Under the pieces are notes generated by a model that was not told the origin of the DNA, made no database searches, and saw only the letters and a list, made by a program, of their open reading frames with translations. A stretch of DNA of 51,681 nt from the NCBI GenBank assembly GCA_016462625.1, contig JAEMSV010000015.1, positions 1-51,681 on the forward strand, read 5' to 3'. Both the position numbers and the translations under genes were made by a program. Below, in pieces: positions 7,101-15,105 of this stretch. Positions within the stretch are counted from its first letter, which is position 1. Every line of letters starts with the position of its first letter. Source of the stretch: Solirubrobacteraceae bacterium. Lineage in GTDB: Bacteria > Actinomycetota > Thermoleophilia > Solirubrobacterales > Solirubrobacteraceae.

Positions 7101-7742
7101 TCAGGTCGAGGGTTCAGATTCGCCGAGTTCGCGACGGATCCTCTCGCCGTACTGCACCGTCGCGACTATCGACAGCGTGACACCTGCGACCAGCAGGATC
7201 GTGCCCAGTGTCTTCAGACCGCATAGCGCGAAGAAGATCGCGGACATCGTGGGCCAGACGCCCCACCGTCCGGCCCAGTTGATTTGCAGGGATATTCCCT
7301 TCCGAAGGGCGAACTGGCCGGCGAACAGCATGAAGACCTCGCGAGCGATCATGATCGCGAGAAGCCAGCGCGGAAGCAGCTCGAAGCTCCAGCAGACCAG
7401 CACCCCGCTGATGACCAGCAGGCGGTCGACGATCGGGTCGAGCAGCGCTCCGAGGCGGCTGTACTGGCCCGTGACCCGCGCGGCCATCCCGTCGGCGTAG
7501 TCGCTCCACGCGATAACGGCGTAGATGACCGCCGGGAGCGCGTCGGTCCCGTTCTCGGAGGAGTAGGCCAGGACGAGGAACGTCGGGATCAGCGCCAGGC
7601 GGACATACCCGATGAGGTTCGGGATCGTCCACGGACGCCACGGCTGGTCGCCCTGCGTCTGCTCCGGCGGCGGGCCCGACCGATCGAGCCCGACGAGCCG
7701 GCGGAACGTGAGCGGCTGGCGCTCTACGGGAGCGTTTCCCAC
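7101..7742 (-). CDS. pgsA: CDP-diacylglycerol-glycerol-3-phosphate 3-phosphatidyltransferase family protein
   Basis: A 213-residue integral membrane enzyme of the CDP-alcohol phosphatidyltransferase family; the likely product is phosphatidylglycerol phosphate. The signature D-x2-DG-x2-AR-x8-G-x3-D-x3-D is complete, visible in DYADGMAAR followed by GALLDPIVD. Several hydrophobic helices surround it. The GTG start overlaps the 3' end of proS by 19 nt, so it should be co-translated with it. A pgsA2 gene also lies near garA and ftsR in mycobacteria. Other members use inositol phosphate or phosphatidylglycerol, so the exact acceptor is inferred. Confidence 0.9.
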   Translation of the reverse strand: MGNAPVERQPLTFRRLVGLDRSGPPPEQTQGDQPWRPWTIPNLIGYVRLALIPTFLVLAYSSENGTDALPAVIYAVIAWSDYADGMAARVTGQYSRLGALLDPIVDRLLVISGVLVCWSFELLPRWLLAIMIAREVFMLFAGQFALRKGISLQINWAGRWGVWPTMSAIFFALCGLKTLGTILLVAGVTLSIVATVQYGERIRRELGESEPST

Positions 7743-9412
7743 AGCGCCTTCACAGCCTCGGCCCCACCTTCGAGCGGGAACCCGCCCTCCACGTCCTCGA
7801 GCCCACGGCGGATCTTCGCCTCGGCGGTGCCGGCCTCGAGGCCGCGCTTGCCGACCGTCAGCCGCAGCGGCACGCCGAGCAGCTCGGCGTCGGCGAACTT
7901 CTCGCCCGGCCCCGCGTCGCGGTCGTCGAGGAGCACGTCGAGTCCCGCAGACCGCAGCTCGTCATACAGGGCGGCGGCGGCGATCTTCTCGGGGGTCTCC
8001 CCCTTGCCGATGCCGATCACCTCGACGTCCCACGGCGACAGCGCGCGCGGCCAGGAGATGCCCTGGTCGTCGGCGTACTGCTCGATGGCGGCGGCCACGA
8101 TCCGGGCGGGCCCGATCCCGTAGGAGCCCATGACGACGAGCTGCTCCTTGCCGTTCTCGTCGAGGTACGTCGCGCCGAGCGGCTCCGAGTACCGAGTGCC
8201 GAGCTTGAAGATGTTGCCGATCTCGATCGCCGGCTCGATGGTGATCGCGTGGCCGTTCACGAAGTCACCGGCCTCGACGTTGCGCACGTCGACGCGCTCG
8301 AACGGGAAGTCCCGGCCGGGCTCGACGCCGCGCAGGTGATGGTCGGGCTCGTTGGCGCCCGTGACGTAGCCGCCGTCGGCGATCGCCTCGTCGAGGAGGA
8401 TCGGGACGTTCGCGCCGACCGGACCGATGAAGCCGGGCGGGCCGATGCGCTCGCGGATCTCATCCTCGCCGGCGGGGTGGAACGGCTCACCGAGCGCATT
8501 CGTCAGCTTGATCTCGTTGACGCGGTGGTCGCCGCGCACCAGGACGAGGACCAGCCCGCGGCCGTCGGTGACGACGGGATAGGCCTTGAGCAGCGCTCCT
8601 GCCGGCACATGCAGTGCCCGCGTGACGTCCTCGACGGTCGTCGCGGCGGGGGTGTGGACCCGCTCGGGGGTCGGCAACGGCGCGGGCAGCTCGACAGGCT
8701 GCGCGTCCGCCGAGGCCACCTCGACGTTCGCCGCGTAGCCGGGTGCGAGCGCGACCTCGTTCTCGCCGGCCGCGCAGGGAGCCATGTACTCGTGCGCACC
8801 GGTGCCGCCCATCATCCCGACGTCCGACTCGACGCTGTACCAGCGCAGGCCGGTGCGATCGAAGATCCGGTCGTACGCCTTGGCGAGCTTGTCGTACGAC
8901 GCCGCGAGGCCCTCCTCGTCGCGGTCGAACGAGTAGGCGTCCTTCATGATGAACTCGCGCGTGCGCAGCGCCCCGGCGCGGGGCCGCGGCTCGTCGCGCT
9001 CCTTCGTCTGGAAGTGGTAGAGGATCAGCGGCAGGTCACGGTAGGACCGCACGACCTGGGCGACGTGCGTCGTCACCGCCTCCTCGTGGGTCATGGCGAG
9101 CACGAGCTCGGAGCCCTTGCGGTCCTCGAGCGTGAACAGCTCGTCGATCTGATCGCGCCCCGTGCGCTTCCACAGCTCCCGCGGGAGGAGGACCGGCATG
9201 AGCATCTCCTGCCCGCCGCTCGCGTTCATCTCCTCACGGATGATCTGCACGGCCTTCTCGTGCGTCTTCCAGCCCGCCGGCAGCCAGGACCACAGCCCGG
9301 CGCCGAGCTGGCGGATGAGGCCGGCGCGCACCATCAGCTTGTGGGAGATGGCTTCGGCGTCGGCGGGGGCCTGACGCTCGGTGGGGAGCAGAAGCTGCGA
9401 GAGGCGGGTCAT
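7724..9412 (-). CDS. proS: Prolyl-tRNA synthetase
   Basis: A 562-residue class II aminoacyl-tRNA synthetase of the bacterial type. Motif 2 is seen as FQTKERDEPRPRAGALRTRE, and motif 3 near residue 450 as GSYGIGPARIV. Between them, about 225-405, lies the INS editing domain that clears Ala-tRNA(Pro). The N terminus (RLSQLLLPTERQAPADAEA) is typical. The gene heads a minus-strand run with pgsA, the RsiG-like gene, the FHA gene, ftsR and apt, and in the ancestral gene order follows ispG. A TAGTCT box lies 11 nt before its ATG. Confidence 0.97.
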   Translation of the reverse strand: MTRLSQLLLPTERQAPADAEAISHKLMVRAGLIRQLGAGLWSWLPAGWKTHEKAVQIIREEMNASGGQEMLMPVLLPRELWKRTGRDQIDELFTLEDRKGSELVLAMTHEEAVTTHVAQVVRSYRDLPLILYHFQTKERDEPRPRAGALRTREFIMKDAYSFDRDEEGLAASYDKLAKAYDRIFDRTGLRWYSVESDVGMMGGTGAHEYMAPCAAGENEVALAPGYAANVEVASADAQPVELPAPLPTPERVHTPAATTVEDVTRALHVPAGALLKAYPVVTDGRGLVLVLVRGDHRVNEIKLTNALGEPFHPAGEDEIRERIGPPGFIGPVGANVPILLDEAIADGGYVTGANEPDHHLRGVEPGRDFPFERVDVRNVEAGDFVNGHAITIEPAIEIGNIFKLGTRYSEPLGATYLDENGKEQLVVMGSYGIGPARIVAAAIEQYADDQGISWPRALSPWDVEVIGIGKGETPEKIAAAALYDELRSAGLDVLLDDRDAGPGEKFADAELLGVPLRLTVGKRGLEAGTAEAKIRRGLEDVEGGFPLEGGAEAVKALWETLP

Positions 9413-9423
9413 GGGCTCGGCGG

Positions 9424-9429
9424 AGACTA
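9424..9429 (-). promoter_or_regulatory. Candidate -10 box of proS (TAGTCT)
   Basis: On the minus strand TAGTCT ends 11 nt before the proS ATG and no Shine-Dalgarno lies between. It suggests that proS has its own promoter although its ancestral upstream neighbour ispG is now 2.7 kb away. Confidence 0.35.
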
Positions 9430-9470
9430 TTTGAGCCGGGCCGACCCGGTCGTGTTCGAGCCCCGCGGCG

Positions 9471-10784
9471 CTACGGCAGGACCAGCGTCGCCGGCCGGTC
9501 GTACGGCGCGTTCGCGGCGCCGAACGCGTACGAGACGCGCGTCATCGCGGTGACCCGGCCCTTCCGAATCGCCCGGCGCACCCGCGTGGGGACCGCGACG
9601 CGGATCCGCGCCCAGTTCCCCGGAGTCAGCACGAACGTCCCGCCGCCGATGCGGCGCGACGTGCGGCCGATGGCGCGGTCCAGCACGAGGTCGGCTCGGC
9701 CGCGGCACTCCACGGGGGCTTCCTTGCGGCAGCCGATGGAAAGCGTGACGAATCGCCCGTTGACCACCAGTCGCTGGCGCTTGCTGCGCCCGGCGGCGCC
9801 GATCTCTGGATGGAGCTGCGTCTCGGTGAAGATCCGCGTGCTGAACCAGCCGCTCGCCGGAGTGGGATCGCTGCCGTCGCTCAGCGCCGTCGCCGACTCC
9901 GCGTGGGCGGCTCCGGTGCCGTCGATCGTGACGGTCGCGGTCGCGCCGACCTCGAGGTCACCGAGCGCGCAGGTGAATGGGACGCCCCGAGTCGAGGCCG
10001 GGCCGGGCGTGCATGGCGACGGCCCGGTGAGGACGCGATCGATCCGGGAGCTCAGGATCTGGAGACGCGCGTTCCTGGCTCGGTGCGGTCCGGCGTTGCG
10101 GACGACGAACGTGTGCCGAACGGCCTGGCCGGCATAGCCGGTCGCGGGCACCGATGCCGTCATCTCCAAATCCGATGTGCACGTCGTGCTGTGGACGGAC
10201 GCCTCAGCCGGGCACTTGTCCTGGGTCTCGTCGCCGTATCCGTCCCCGTCGGCATCCGGCTCCACCGTGGCCTGCATCTGCAGATCCTCGTTGGGGACGC
10301 TGAACGTGGGTGCGGCAACGACGCCGACGGTCCACGGATCGTGCTCGAACGCGTCCCAGCGGGCTCCGGGAGCCGCCGCGAAGATCGGCGGGATGTCGTC
10401 GCCTTCGGTCGTCACGGCGAGGACGTCGCCCCCCTGCACCGGCGTGGAGACCCGCGACGTCGGGGCATCCGGGGCGGCCCAGAAGCGACTTGCCTCGCTG
10501 GAAACGAGGACGTACGCGCCAGCCTGCGGACGGAGGACGAGGAGGCGCAGCTGGGCGTTCTCAGCCGATCGCACGCGGATGCTCGCGACAGCGCCCGTGC
10601 TGGTCACGGTCGGGCCGAGGACCGTGCACGAATGCGTGTCGCACTCGGTCCATTCGGCGATCGGCGTGGCGCTCAGCGGCGAGCCGATCGTGGTCCCCGC
10701 CTCGGCTGCGGGCGCGCTCATCGCGCCGATGGCGACCAGTGCAGCCACGCACAGCCGTGCGAATACTGAAGAGCTTCCCTGCAA
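9471..10784 (-). CDS. Exported protein with calcium-type repeat and DUF11-like domain
   Basis: A 437-residue secreted protein of unknown function. The TTG at 10784 is chosen because it gives a clean signal peptide (Arg, then ALVAIGAM, ending AEA-G near 30) and has a TACTCT box 9 nt upstream; the longer frame would begin 21 nt from sodA. Near residues 176-192 there is a thrombospondin-type-3-like calcium motif (DADGDGYGDETQDKCP). Residues about 205-300 look like a DUF11/CARDB beta-sandwich (HTFVVRNAGPHRARNARL). The C terminus is basic and strand-rich. It is probably a cell-surface or secreted structural or adhesive protein. Confidence 0.78.
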   Translation of the reverse strand: MQGSSSVFARLCVAALVAIGAMSAPAAEAGTTIGSPLSATPIAEWTECDTHSCTVLGPTVTSTGAVASIRVRSAENAQLRLLVLRPQAGAYVLVSSEASRFWAAPDAPTSRVSTPVQGGDVLAVTTEGDDIPPIFAAAPGARWDAFEHDPWTVGVVAAPTFSVPNEDLQMQATVEPDADGDGYGDETQDKCPAEASVHSTTCTSDLEMTASVPATGYAGQAVRHTFVVRNAGPHRARNARLQILSSRIDRVLTGPSPCTPGPASTRGVPFTCALGDLEVGATATVTIDGTGAAHAESATALSDGSDPTPASGWFSTRIFTETQLHPEIGAAGRSKRQRLVVNGRFVTLSIGCRKEAPVECRGRADLVLDRAIGRTSRRIGGGTFVLTPGNWARIRVAVPTRVRRAIRKGRVTAMTRVSYAFGAANAPYDRPATLVLP

Positions 10785-10793
10785 AGCGCAGAC

Positions 10794-10799
10794 AGAGTA
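10794..10799 (-). promoter_or_regulatory. Candidate -10 box (TACTCT) of the exported protein gene
   Basis: On the minus strand TACTCT ends 9 nt before the TTG start at 10784. It lies 14 bp from the divergent sodA box. Confidence 0.3.
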
Positions 10800-10813
10800 G
10801 CGAACGCCCGCAC

Positions 10814-10819
10814 TAGAGT
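10814..10819 (+). promoter_or_regulatory. Candidate -10 box of sodA (TAGAGT)
   Basis: TAGAGT would start a transcript near 10826 with a leader of about 36 nt. Unlike most genes here, sodA has a strong Shine-Dalgarno (GGAGG at 10851-10855). Confidence 0.35.
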
Positions 10820-10861
10820 GCGCGTCGCATCCAGAAACCACTGTCCCTCCGGAGGAATTCC

Positions 10862-11466
<605 letters not shown>

Positions 11467-11467
<1 letters not shown>

Positions 11468-11527
11468 TTCCACGGGTGTGATGCGGTGCGTTCCGGGGTA
11501 GCCACACTCCCCGGAACGCCCGTGAAC
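11467..11527 (+). terminator. Strong hairpin after sodA
   Basis: A perfect 11-bp stem (11488-11498 with 11509-11519) encloses a 10-nt loop. Flanking bases 11467-11476 and 11519-11527 can form an alternative outer stem with one bulge, so two mutually exclusive folds are possible. No T-run follows, so it may stop transcription with Rho or protect the 3' end of sodA RNA. Confidence 0.5.
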
Positions 11528-11665
11528 TCGGGACACCGTGACGCACTTGTTTCCAGGTGACGTTGGAGGTTCTGCATCACTTTTCGCAGGAACTCTGCGC
11601 GGAATCCCCCGAACTGACGCATGTGGATGCAGTCAGTCCTCCTGGACCGGTATGACCTTCGTCCG

Positions 11666-11875
11666 ATGACGGATGACAGCAAGCGAGACTTGTGGCGCGC
11701 GGCGGAAGCTGCGCGTGAGGACGGCTGGCAGATGGAGATGTCCGACAACGGGCATCTGCTGCTTCGTTCTCCGCACGGAGGCAACCTGGTGCTGACCGGA
11801 GTGGCGTCGGCTCACCAGAGGACGGCCGGCAACGTCAGGGCGTTGCTCGGCCGATATGGACGACCCGACGCGTGA
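11666..11875 (+). CDS. Small protein with HicA/dsRBD-like strand order
   Basis: A 69-residue protein. A longer start at 11621 exists, but the ATG at 11666 is preferred: a TATGAC box ends 9 nt before it. The predicted order is helix (KRDLWRAAEAAREDG), three strands (WQMEMSDNG, HLLLRSPHGG, NLVLTGVA) and helix (RTAGNVRALLGRYG). This is the layout of HicA-like double-stranded RNA-binding folds, with a His at the position of the HicA catalytic residue. No HicB-type antitoxin is adjacent, so the toxin role is not supported. It overlaps the next gene by 4 nt. Confidence 0.6.
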   Translation: MTDDSKRDLWRAAEAAREDGWQMEMSDNGHLLLRSPHGGNLVLTGVASAHQRTAGNVRALLGRYGRPDA

Positions 11876-12165
11876 AGCTCGAAGAACACCGGATCATCCT
11901 CGGCTTCGACGGCGTCCCGCCCAGGCCCCTGCCGGCGGGCGCGGTGCTCGACGTCCTCCAGGAGCAGGCGCCGGCCTTTGGCCCGGTCGTGGGCTGGTGG
12001 GGCGATCGCGGGCACCTGGACGTCGTTCTGGCGCTCGATGCGCTCGACCCGCATGCGGCGGTCGCCGCGATCGTGCCCGTGGCGCGAGCGGCGCTCAGGG
12101 GCGCCGGCGTTGCCGCACGGCTCGTGCGGGTCGAAGCCGAATTGGTGACCGAGTCGACGGTCTAG
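11872..12165 (+). CDS. Unknown small alpha/beta protein coupled to the upstream gene
   Basis: A 97-residue protein that I do not recognise. The GTG start lies inside the stop codon of the upstream gene (GTGA overlap), indicating translational coupling and a shared function. Predicted strands (HRIILGFDGV, PVVGWWGD, HLDVVLALDA) alternate with two helices (GAVLDVLQEQ, AVAAIVPVARAALRGAG), suggesting a compact ferredoxin-like fold. No membrane segment, Cys cluster or known motif is seen. It ends exactly where the convergent ispG gene ends. Confidence 0.6.
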   Translation: MKLEEHRIILGFDGVPPRPLPAGAVLDVLQEQAPAFGPVVGWWGDRGHLDVVLALDALDPHAAVAAIVPVARAALRGAGVAARLVRVEAELVTESTV

Positions 12166-13419
12166 CTAGGTGCGGGTGAATCGGCGCCCGTCGGTCGGCG
12201 ACGCCGACTCGTCGAGCAGGACCGCGTCCCCGCCGCCGGCGGCCTCGTTGGCCGCGGCCTCCATCGCCGCGAGCCGCTCGGGCGTCACGGCGCTCAGGTC
12301 CTCGTTCTCCGAAAGCCACTGGACCGCCTCCGCCGCCTTGGCCTCGTCGCGCACGACCTGCTTGCCGGAGGCGTAGTAGCGGTCGATCTCCTTGAAGAGC
12401 TCGTCGACGAGGTCGCCCGTGGGAACCTTCTTCAGCGGCTCGCCCTTGGAGAAGATCATCCCGGCGTCCTTCGCGCCTGTGATGCCGAAGTCCGCGTGGC
12501 GCGCCTCGCCGATGCCGTTGACGGCGCAGCCCAGGACGGAGACCTCGATCGGGTCCTCGTAGGCCTCGAGGCGGTGTTCGACCTCGGCGACGACCGAGTC
12601 CATGTCGAACTGCAGACGGCCGCAGGTCGGGCAGGCGATCAGCACCGGCCCGCGCTCGCGCAGCTTCAGCGCCTTGAGGATCTCCCAGGCGACCTTGACC
12701 TCTTCCTCCGCGTGGAAGGTCGAGAGGCTGATCCGCACGGTGTCCCCCACGCCGTCGGCGAGCAGCGTGCCCAGACCGACGGCCGACTTCAGCGAGCCGG
12801 CCCACTTGGTGCCGGCCTCGGTGATGCCGAGGTGCAGCGGGTACGGGATCCGCTCGGCGAGCAGGCGGTTCGACGCGATCGTGTTCGGGACGCTCGTCGA
12901 CTTCATCGAGACCTTGAAGTTCGTGAAGTCCAGGCGCTCCATCAGCTCGACGAACTCGACAGCCGCGGTCACGAGGGCCTCGACGGGGTTCTCGAACTCC
13001 AACTCGCGCAGATGCTTCGGCAGCGAGCCCGAGTTCACACCGATGCGCATCGGCGTGCCCGTCTTGTTGGCCGCGGCGATGACCTCGGCGACCTTGTCAG
13101 GCCCACCGATGTTGCCCGGATTCAGGCGCACGCAGTGCGCGCCGGCCTCGATGGCCTTGATCGCGAGCGTGTGGTTGAAGTGGATGTCCGCGATGATCGG
13201 GATCGGCGACTCGGCGACGATCGTCTTCAGCGCCTCGGCGTCCTGCTCACGCGGCACGGCGACGCGGACGATGTCGGCGCCGGCCTCAGCCACACGGTGG
13301 ATCTGGGCCATCGTCGCGGGGAGGTTGGCGGTCTCCGTCTTCGTCATCGTCTGCACCGCGACGGGCGCGCCGCCGCCGACGGGGACGCCGCCTACCATGA
13401 TCTGTCGCGTGCTGGCCAT
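12166..13419 (-). CDS. ispG: 4-hydroxy-3-methylbut-2-enyl diphosphate synthase (flavodoxin/ferredoxin)
   Basis: A 417-residue iron-sulfur enzyme, the penultimate step of the MEP isoprenoid pathway. The TIM-barrel half opens with IMVGGVPVGGGAPVAVQTMT, and HCVRLNPGNIG is the conserved phosphate-binding strand. The [4Fe-4S] ligands are in CPTCGR and LGCAVNGIGEA, with Glu nearby. Dxr, another enzyme of the pathway, lies 2.8 kb upstream on the same strand, with rseP and a plus-strand pair in between. A TAGACT box 8 nt before the ATG suggests a leaderless transcript of its own. Confidence 0.97.
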   Translation of the reverse strand: MASTRQIMVGGVPVGGGAPVAVQTMTKTETANLPATMAQIHRVAEAGADIVRVAVPREQDAEALKTIVAESPIPIIADIHFNHTLAIKAIEAGAHCVRLNPGNIGGPDKVAEVIAAANKTGTPMRIGVNSGSLPKHLRELEFENPVEALVTAAVEFVELMERLDFTNFKVSMKSTSVPNTIASNRLLAERIPYPLHLGITEAGTKWAGSLKSAVGLGTLLADGVGDTVRISLSTFHAEEEVKVAWEILKALKLRERGPVLIACPTCGRLQFDMDSVVAEVEHRLEAYEDPIEVSVLGCAVNGIGEARHADFGITGAKDAGMIFSKGEPLKKVPTGDLVDELFKEIDRYYASGKQVVRDEAKAAEAVQWLSENEDLSAVTPERLAAMEAAANEAAGGGDAVLLDESASPTDGRRFTRT

Positions 13420-13427
13420 GTCTCAAG

Positions 13428-13433
13428 AGTCTA
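13428..13433 (-). promoter_or_regulatory. Candidate -10 box of ispG (TAGACT)
   Basis: On the minus strand TAGACT ends 8 nt before the ispG ATG. It overlaps the candidate box of the divergent methyltransferase gene by 2 bp. Confidence 0.45.
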
Positions 13434-13437
13434 CGAA
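13432..13437 (+). promoter_or_regulatory. Candidate -10 box (TACGAA) of the methyltransferase gene
   Basis: TACGAA ends 7 nt before the GTG at 13445. It lacks the usual final T, so it is weaker than the ispG box that overlaps it. Confidence 0.3.
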
Positions 13438-13444
13438 CTAGCCC

Positions 13445-14050
13445 GTGAACGTCTACGGAACGGCGCGCGGACCGTTGGCGCGCATCGCGGATCCGATCGC
13501 GACCCGGGCGCGGGCACGGCGGCATGGCCTGTTGTTCTCGGCGACGGGGGTTTCCCGAGACAGCCGGATCCTCGACATCGGGTGCGGCACCCTCGGCCTC
13601 CTCGGCCTGGAGCCCGAGCTGCACGTCACGGGCGTCGACGTCGTCGACCGGCCGACATATCCCGGACCGTTTGTCCGGGCCGACGCCACCCAGCGCCTCC
13701 CCTTCGCCGACGGCGAGTTCGACCTCGCCTACTCGTCTTCGGTCATCGAGCACGTCGCCCCCGAGCACCGCGCGGCGTTCGCGTCCGAGCTCAAGCGCGT
13801 CGCGCGGGGCTTCTACGTGCAGACGCCCGCCCGCTCGTTTCCCGTCGAACCCCACGCGCTGCTGCCGTTCGCGCACTGGCTGCCGCTCGGCCTGCGGGAG
13901 CGCTACTGGAAGCTCGGCGCCGCCGGTGACTGGGAGGAGATCCACCTGCTCGGGCGCGCGGAGGTCGAGACGCTGTTCGGCGGGAAGATCGTCGCGGAGC
14001 GTCTCGGCGGGCTGGTCAAGAGCTGGATCGCCGTGAGGCCTGCCGCATGA
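13445..14050 (+). CDS. Class I SAM-dependent methyltransferase
   Basis: A 201-residue methyltransferase of the Methyltransf_11 type. Motif I is ILDIGCGTLGL (about 43-53), followed by the acidic strand-2 end VTGVDVVDRP and the motif RLPFADGEFDLAYSSSVIEHV around residue 82-102. The substrate is not evident; the C-terminal half with many aromatic residues would form the pocket. It uses a GTG start only 25 bp from the divergent ispG start. It overlaps the next gene by 4 nt (ATGA), so the two are coupled. The pair interrupts the rseP-ispG order on the opposite strand. Confidence 0.88.
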   Translation: MNVYGTARGPLARIADPIATRARARRHGLLFSATGVSRDSRILDIGCGTLGLLGLEPELHVTGVDVVDRPTYPGPFVRADATQRLPFADGEFDLAYSSSVIEHVAPEHRAAFASELKRVARGFYVQTPARSFPVEPHALLPFAHWLPLGLRERYWKLGAAGDWEEIHLLGRAEVETLFGGKIVAERLGGLVKSWIAVRPAA

Positions 14051-15105
14051 GCCTCCCGGTGAACGTCGCCGAGTACGAGGCGCTGGCCGCCGAGCGGCTC
14101 GAGGCGGGCCTGCTCGGGTACTACGCGGGCGGGGCCGCCGACGAGCGCACGCTGCGCGACAACGTCGAGGCGTTCGCCCGGCATCGACTGCTCCCGCGCG
14201 TGCTCGTGGACGTGGGCGCCGTCGACACCCGCACGACCGTCCTGGGCGCAGAGGTCGCGTTCCCGCTGCTCGTCGCGCCGACCGCGCTGCACGGCATGTG
14301 CCACGCCGACGCCGAGCCAGGAATGGCACGCGCCGCCGCAGATGCGGGAACGGTCTTCTGTCTGTCCTCGTTGGCGACCACGCGACCGTCCGATGTCGTG
14401 ACGGAAGGCCGGCGCTGGTTCCAGCTCTACGTCCTGAAGGATCGAGCGGTCAGCAACGCCCTGCTCGAAGAGGCGGTCGACAGCGGCTTCGAGCCGATCG
14501 TCCTGACCGTCGACGCCCCGCGCGCGGGCCGCCGGGAACGCGACCGCCGCACCGGGTTCGCCGTCCCAGCCGATGTCGACATGCCCGCGGTGCGCGAGGC
14601 GGTCGGCTCCCCCACATGCCCGACGCCGGCCGAGTTCTTCGAGCTCGTCGACCCGACGCTCACCTGGCGCGACCTCGAGCGCCTCGTCGATGAGAGTCCG
14701 ATCCCGGTGCTGCTGAAGGGCGTCCACGCAGCCGACGACGCCCGCCGGGCCGTCGACCACGGTGCCGCCGGCGTGATCGTCTCCAACCACGGAGGTCGCC
14801 AGCTCGACGGGGTCCCCGCCGCGATCGACATGCTGCCTGCCGTCGCCGCGGAGATCGGCGAGGACGCCCTCGTGCTGATGGACGGTGGGATCCGCCGCGG
14901 CACCGACGTCGTCGTCGCCCTCGCACTCGGGGCGCAGGCGGTGCTCGTCGGCCGCCCCATGCTCTGGGGTCTCAGCGTCGACGGCGCGGCGGGCGCCGCC
15001 CATGTGCTCGAGCTCCTCCGCGAGGAGTTCCAGCTCGCCCTGACGCTGCTCGGCGCCCCGACCCCCGCACAGGTCGGGCCGCAGCACCTCTTCCCGGTTA
15101 CCTGA
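14047..15105 (+). CDS. FMN-dependent alpha-hydroxy acid oxidase/dehydrogenase (lactate oxidase family)
   Basis: A 352-residue TIM-barrel flavoenzyme of the L-lactate dehydrogenase/glycolate oxidase family. Conserved features include YYAGGAADERT at the N terminus, FPLLVAPTALHG, WFQLYVLKDR, and the FMN/catalytic segment SNHGGRQLDGVPA, where His is the base and Arg binds the carboxylate. Substrate could be lactate, glycolate or another 2-hydroxy acid. It is translationally coupled to the methyltransferase. Its stop codon overlaps the 3' end of rseP by 8 bp. Confidence 0.92.
   Translation: MSLPVNVAEYEALAAERLEAGLLGYYAGGAADERTLRDNVEAFARHRLLPRVLVDVGAVDTRTTVLGAEVAFPLLVAPTALHGMCHADAEPGMARAAADAGTVFCLSSLATTRPSDVVTEGRRWFQLYVLKDRAVSNALLEEAVDSGFEPIVLTVDAPRAGRRERDRRTGFAVPADVDMPAVREAVGSPTCPTPAEFFELVDPTLTWRDLERLVDESPIPVLLKGVHAADDARRAVDHGAAGVIVSNHGGRQLDGVPAAIDMLPAVAAEIGEDALVLMDGGIRRGTDVVVALALGAQAVLVGRPMLWGLSVDGAAGAAHVLELLREEFQLALTLLGAPTPAQVGPQHLFPVT

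Noticed and set aside
11666..12165. HicAB toxin-antitoxin system
   Set aside because: The second protein shows no HicB features, so calling a HicAB module is not justified; kept only as an unknown coupled pair.
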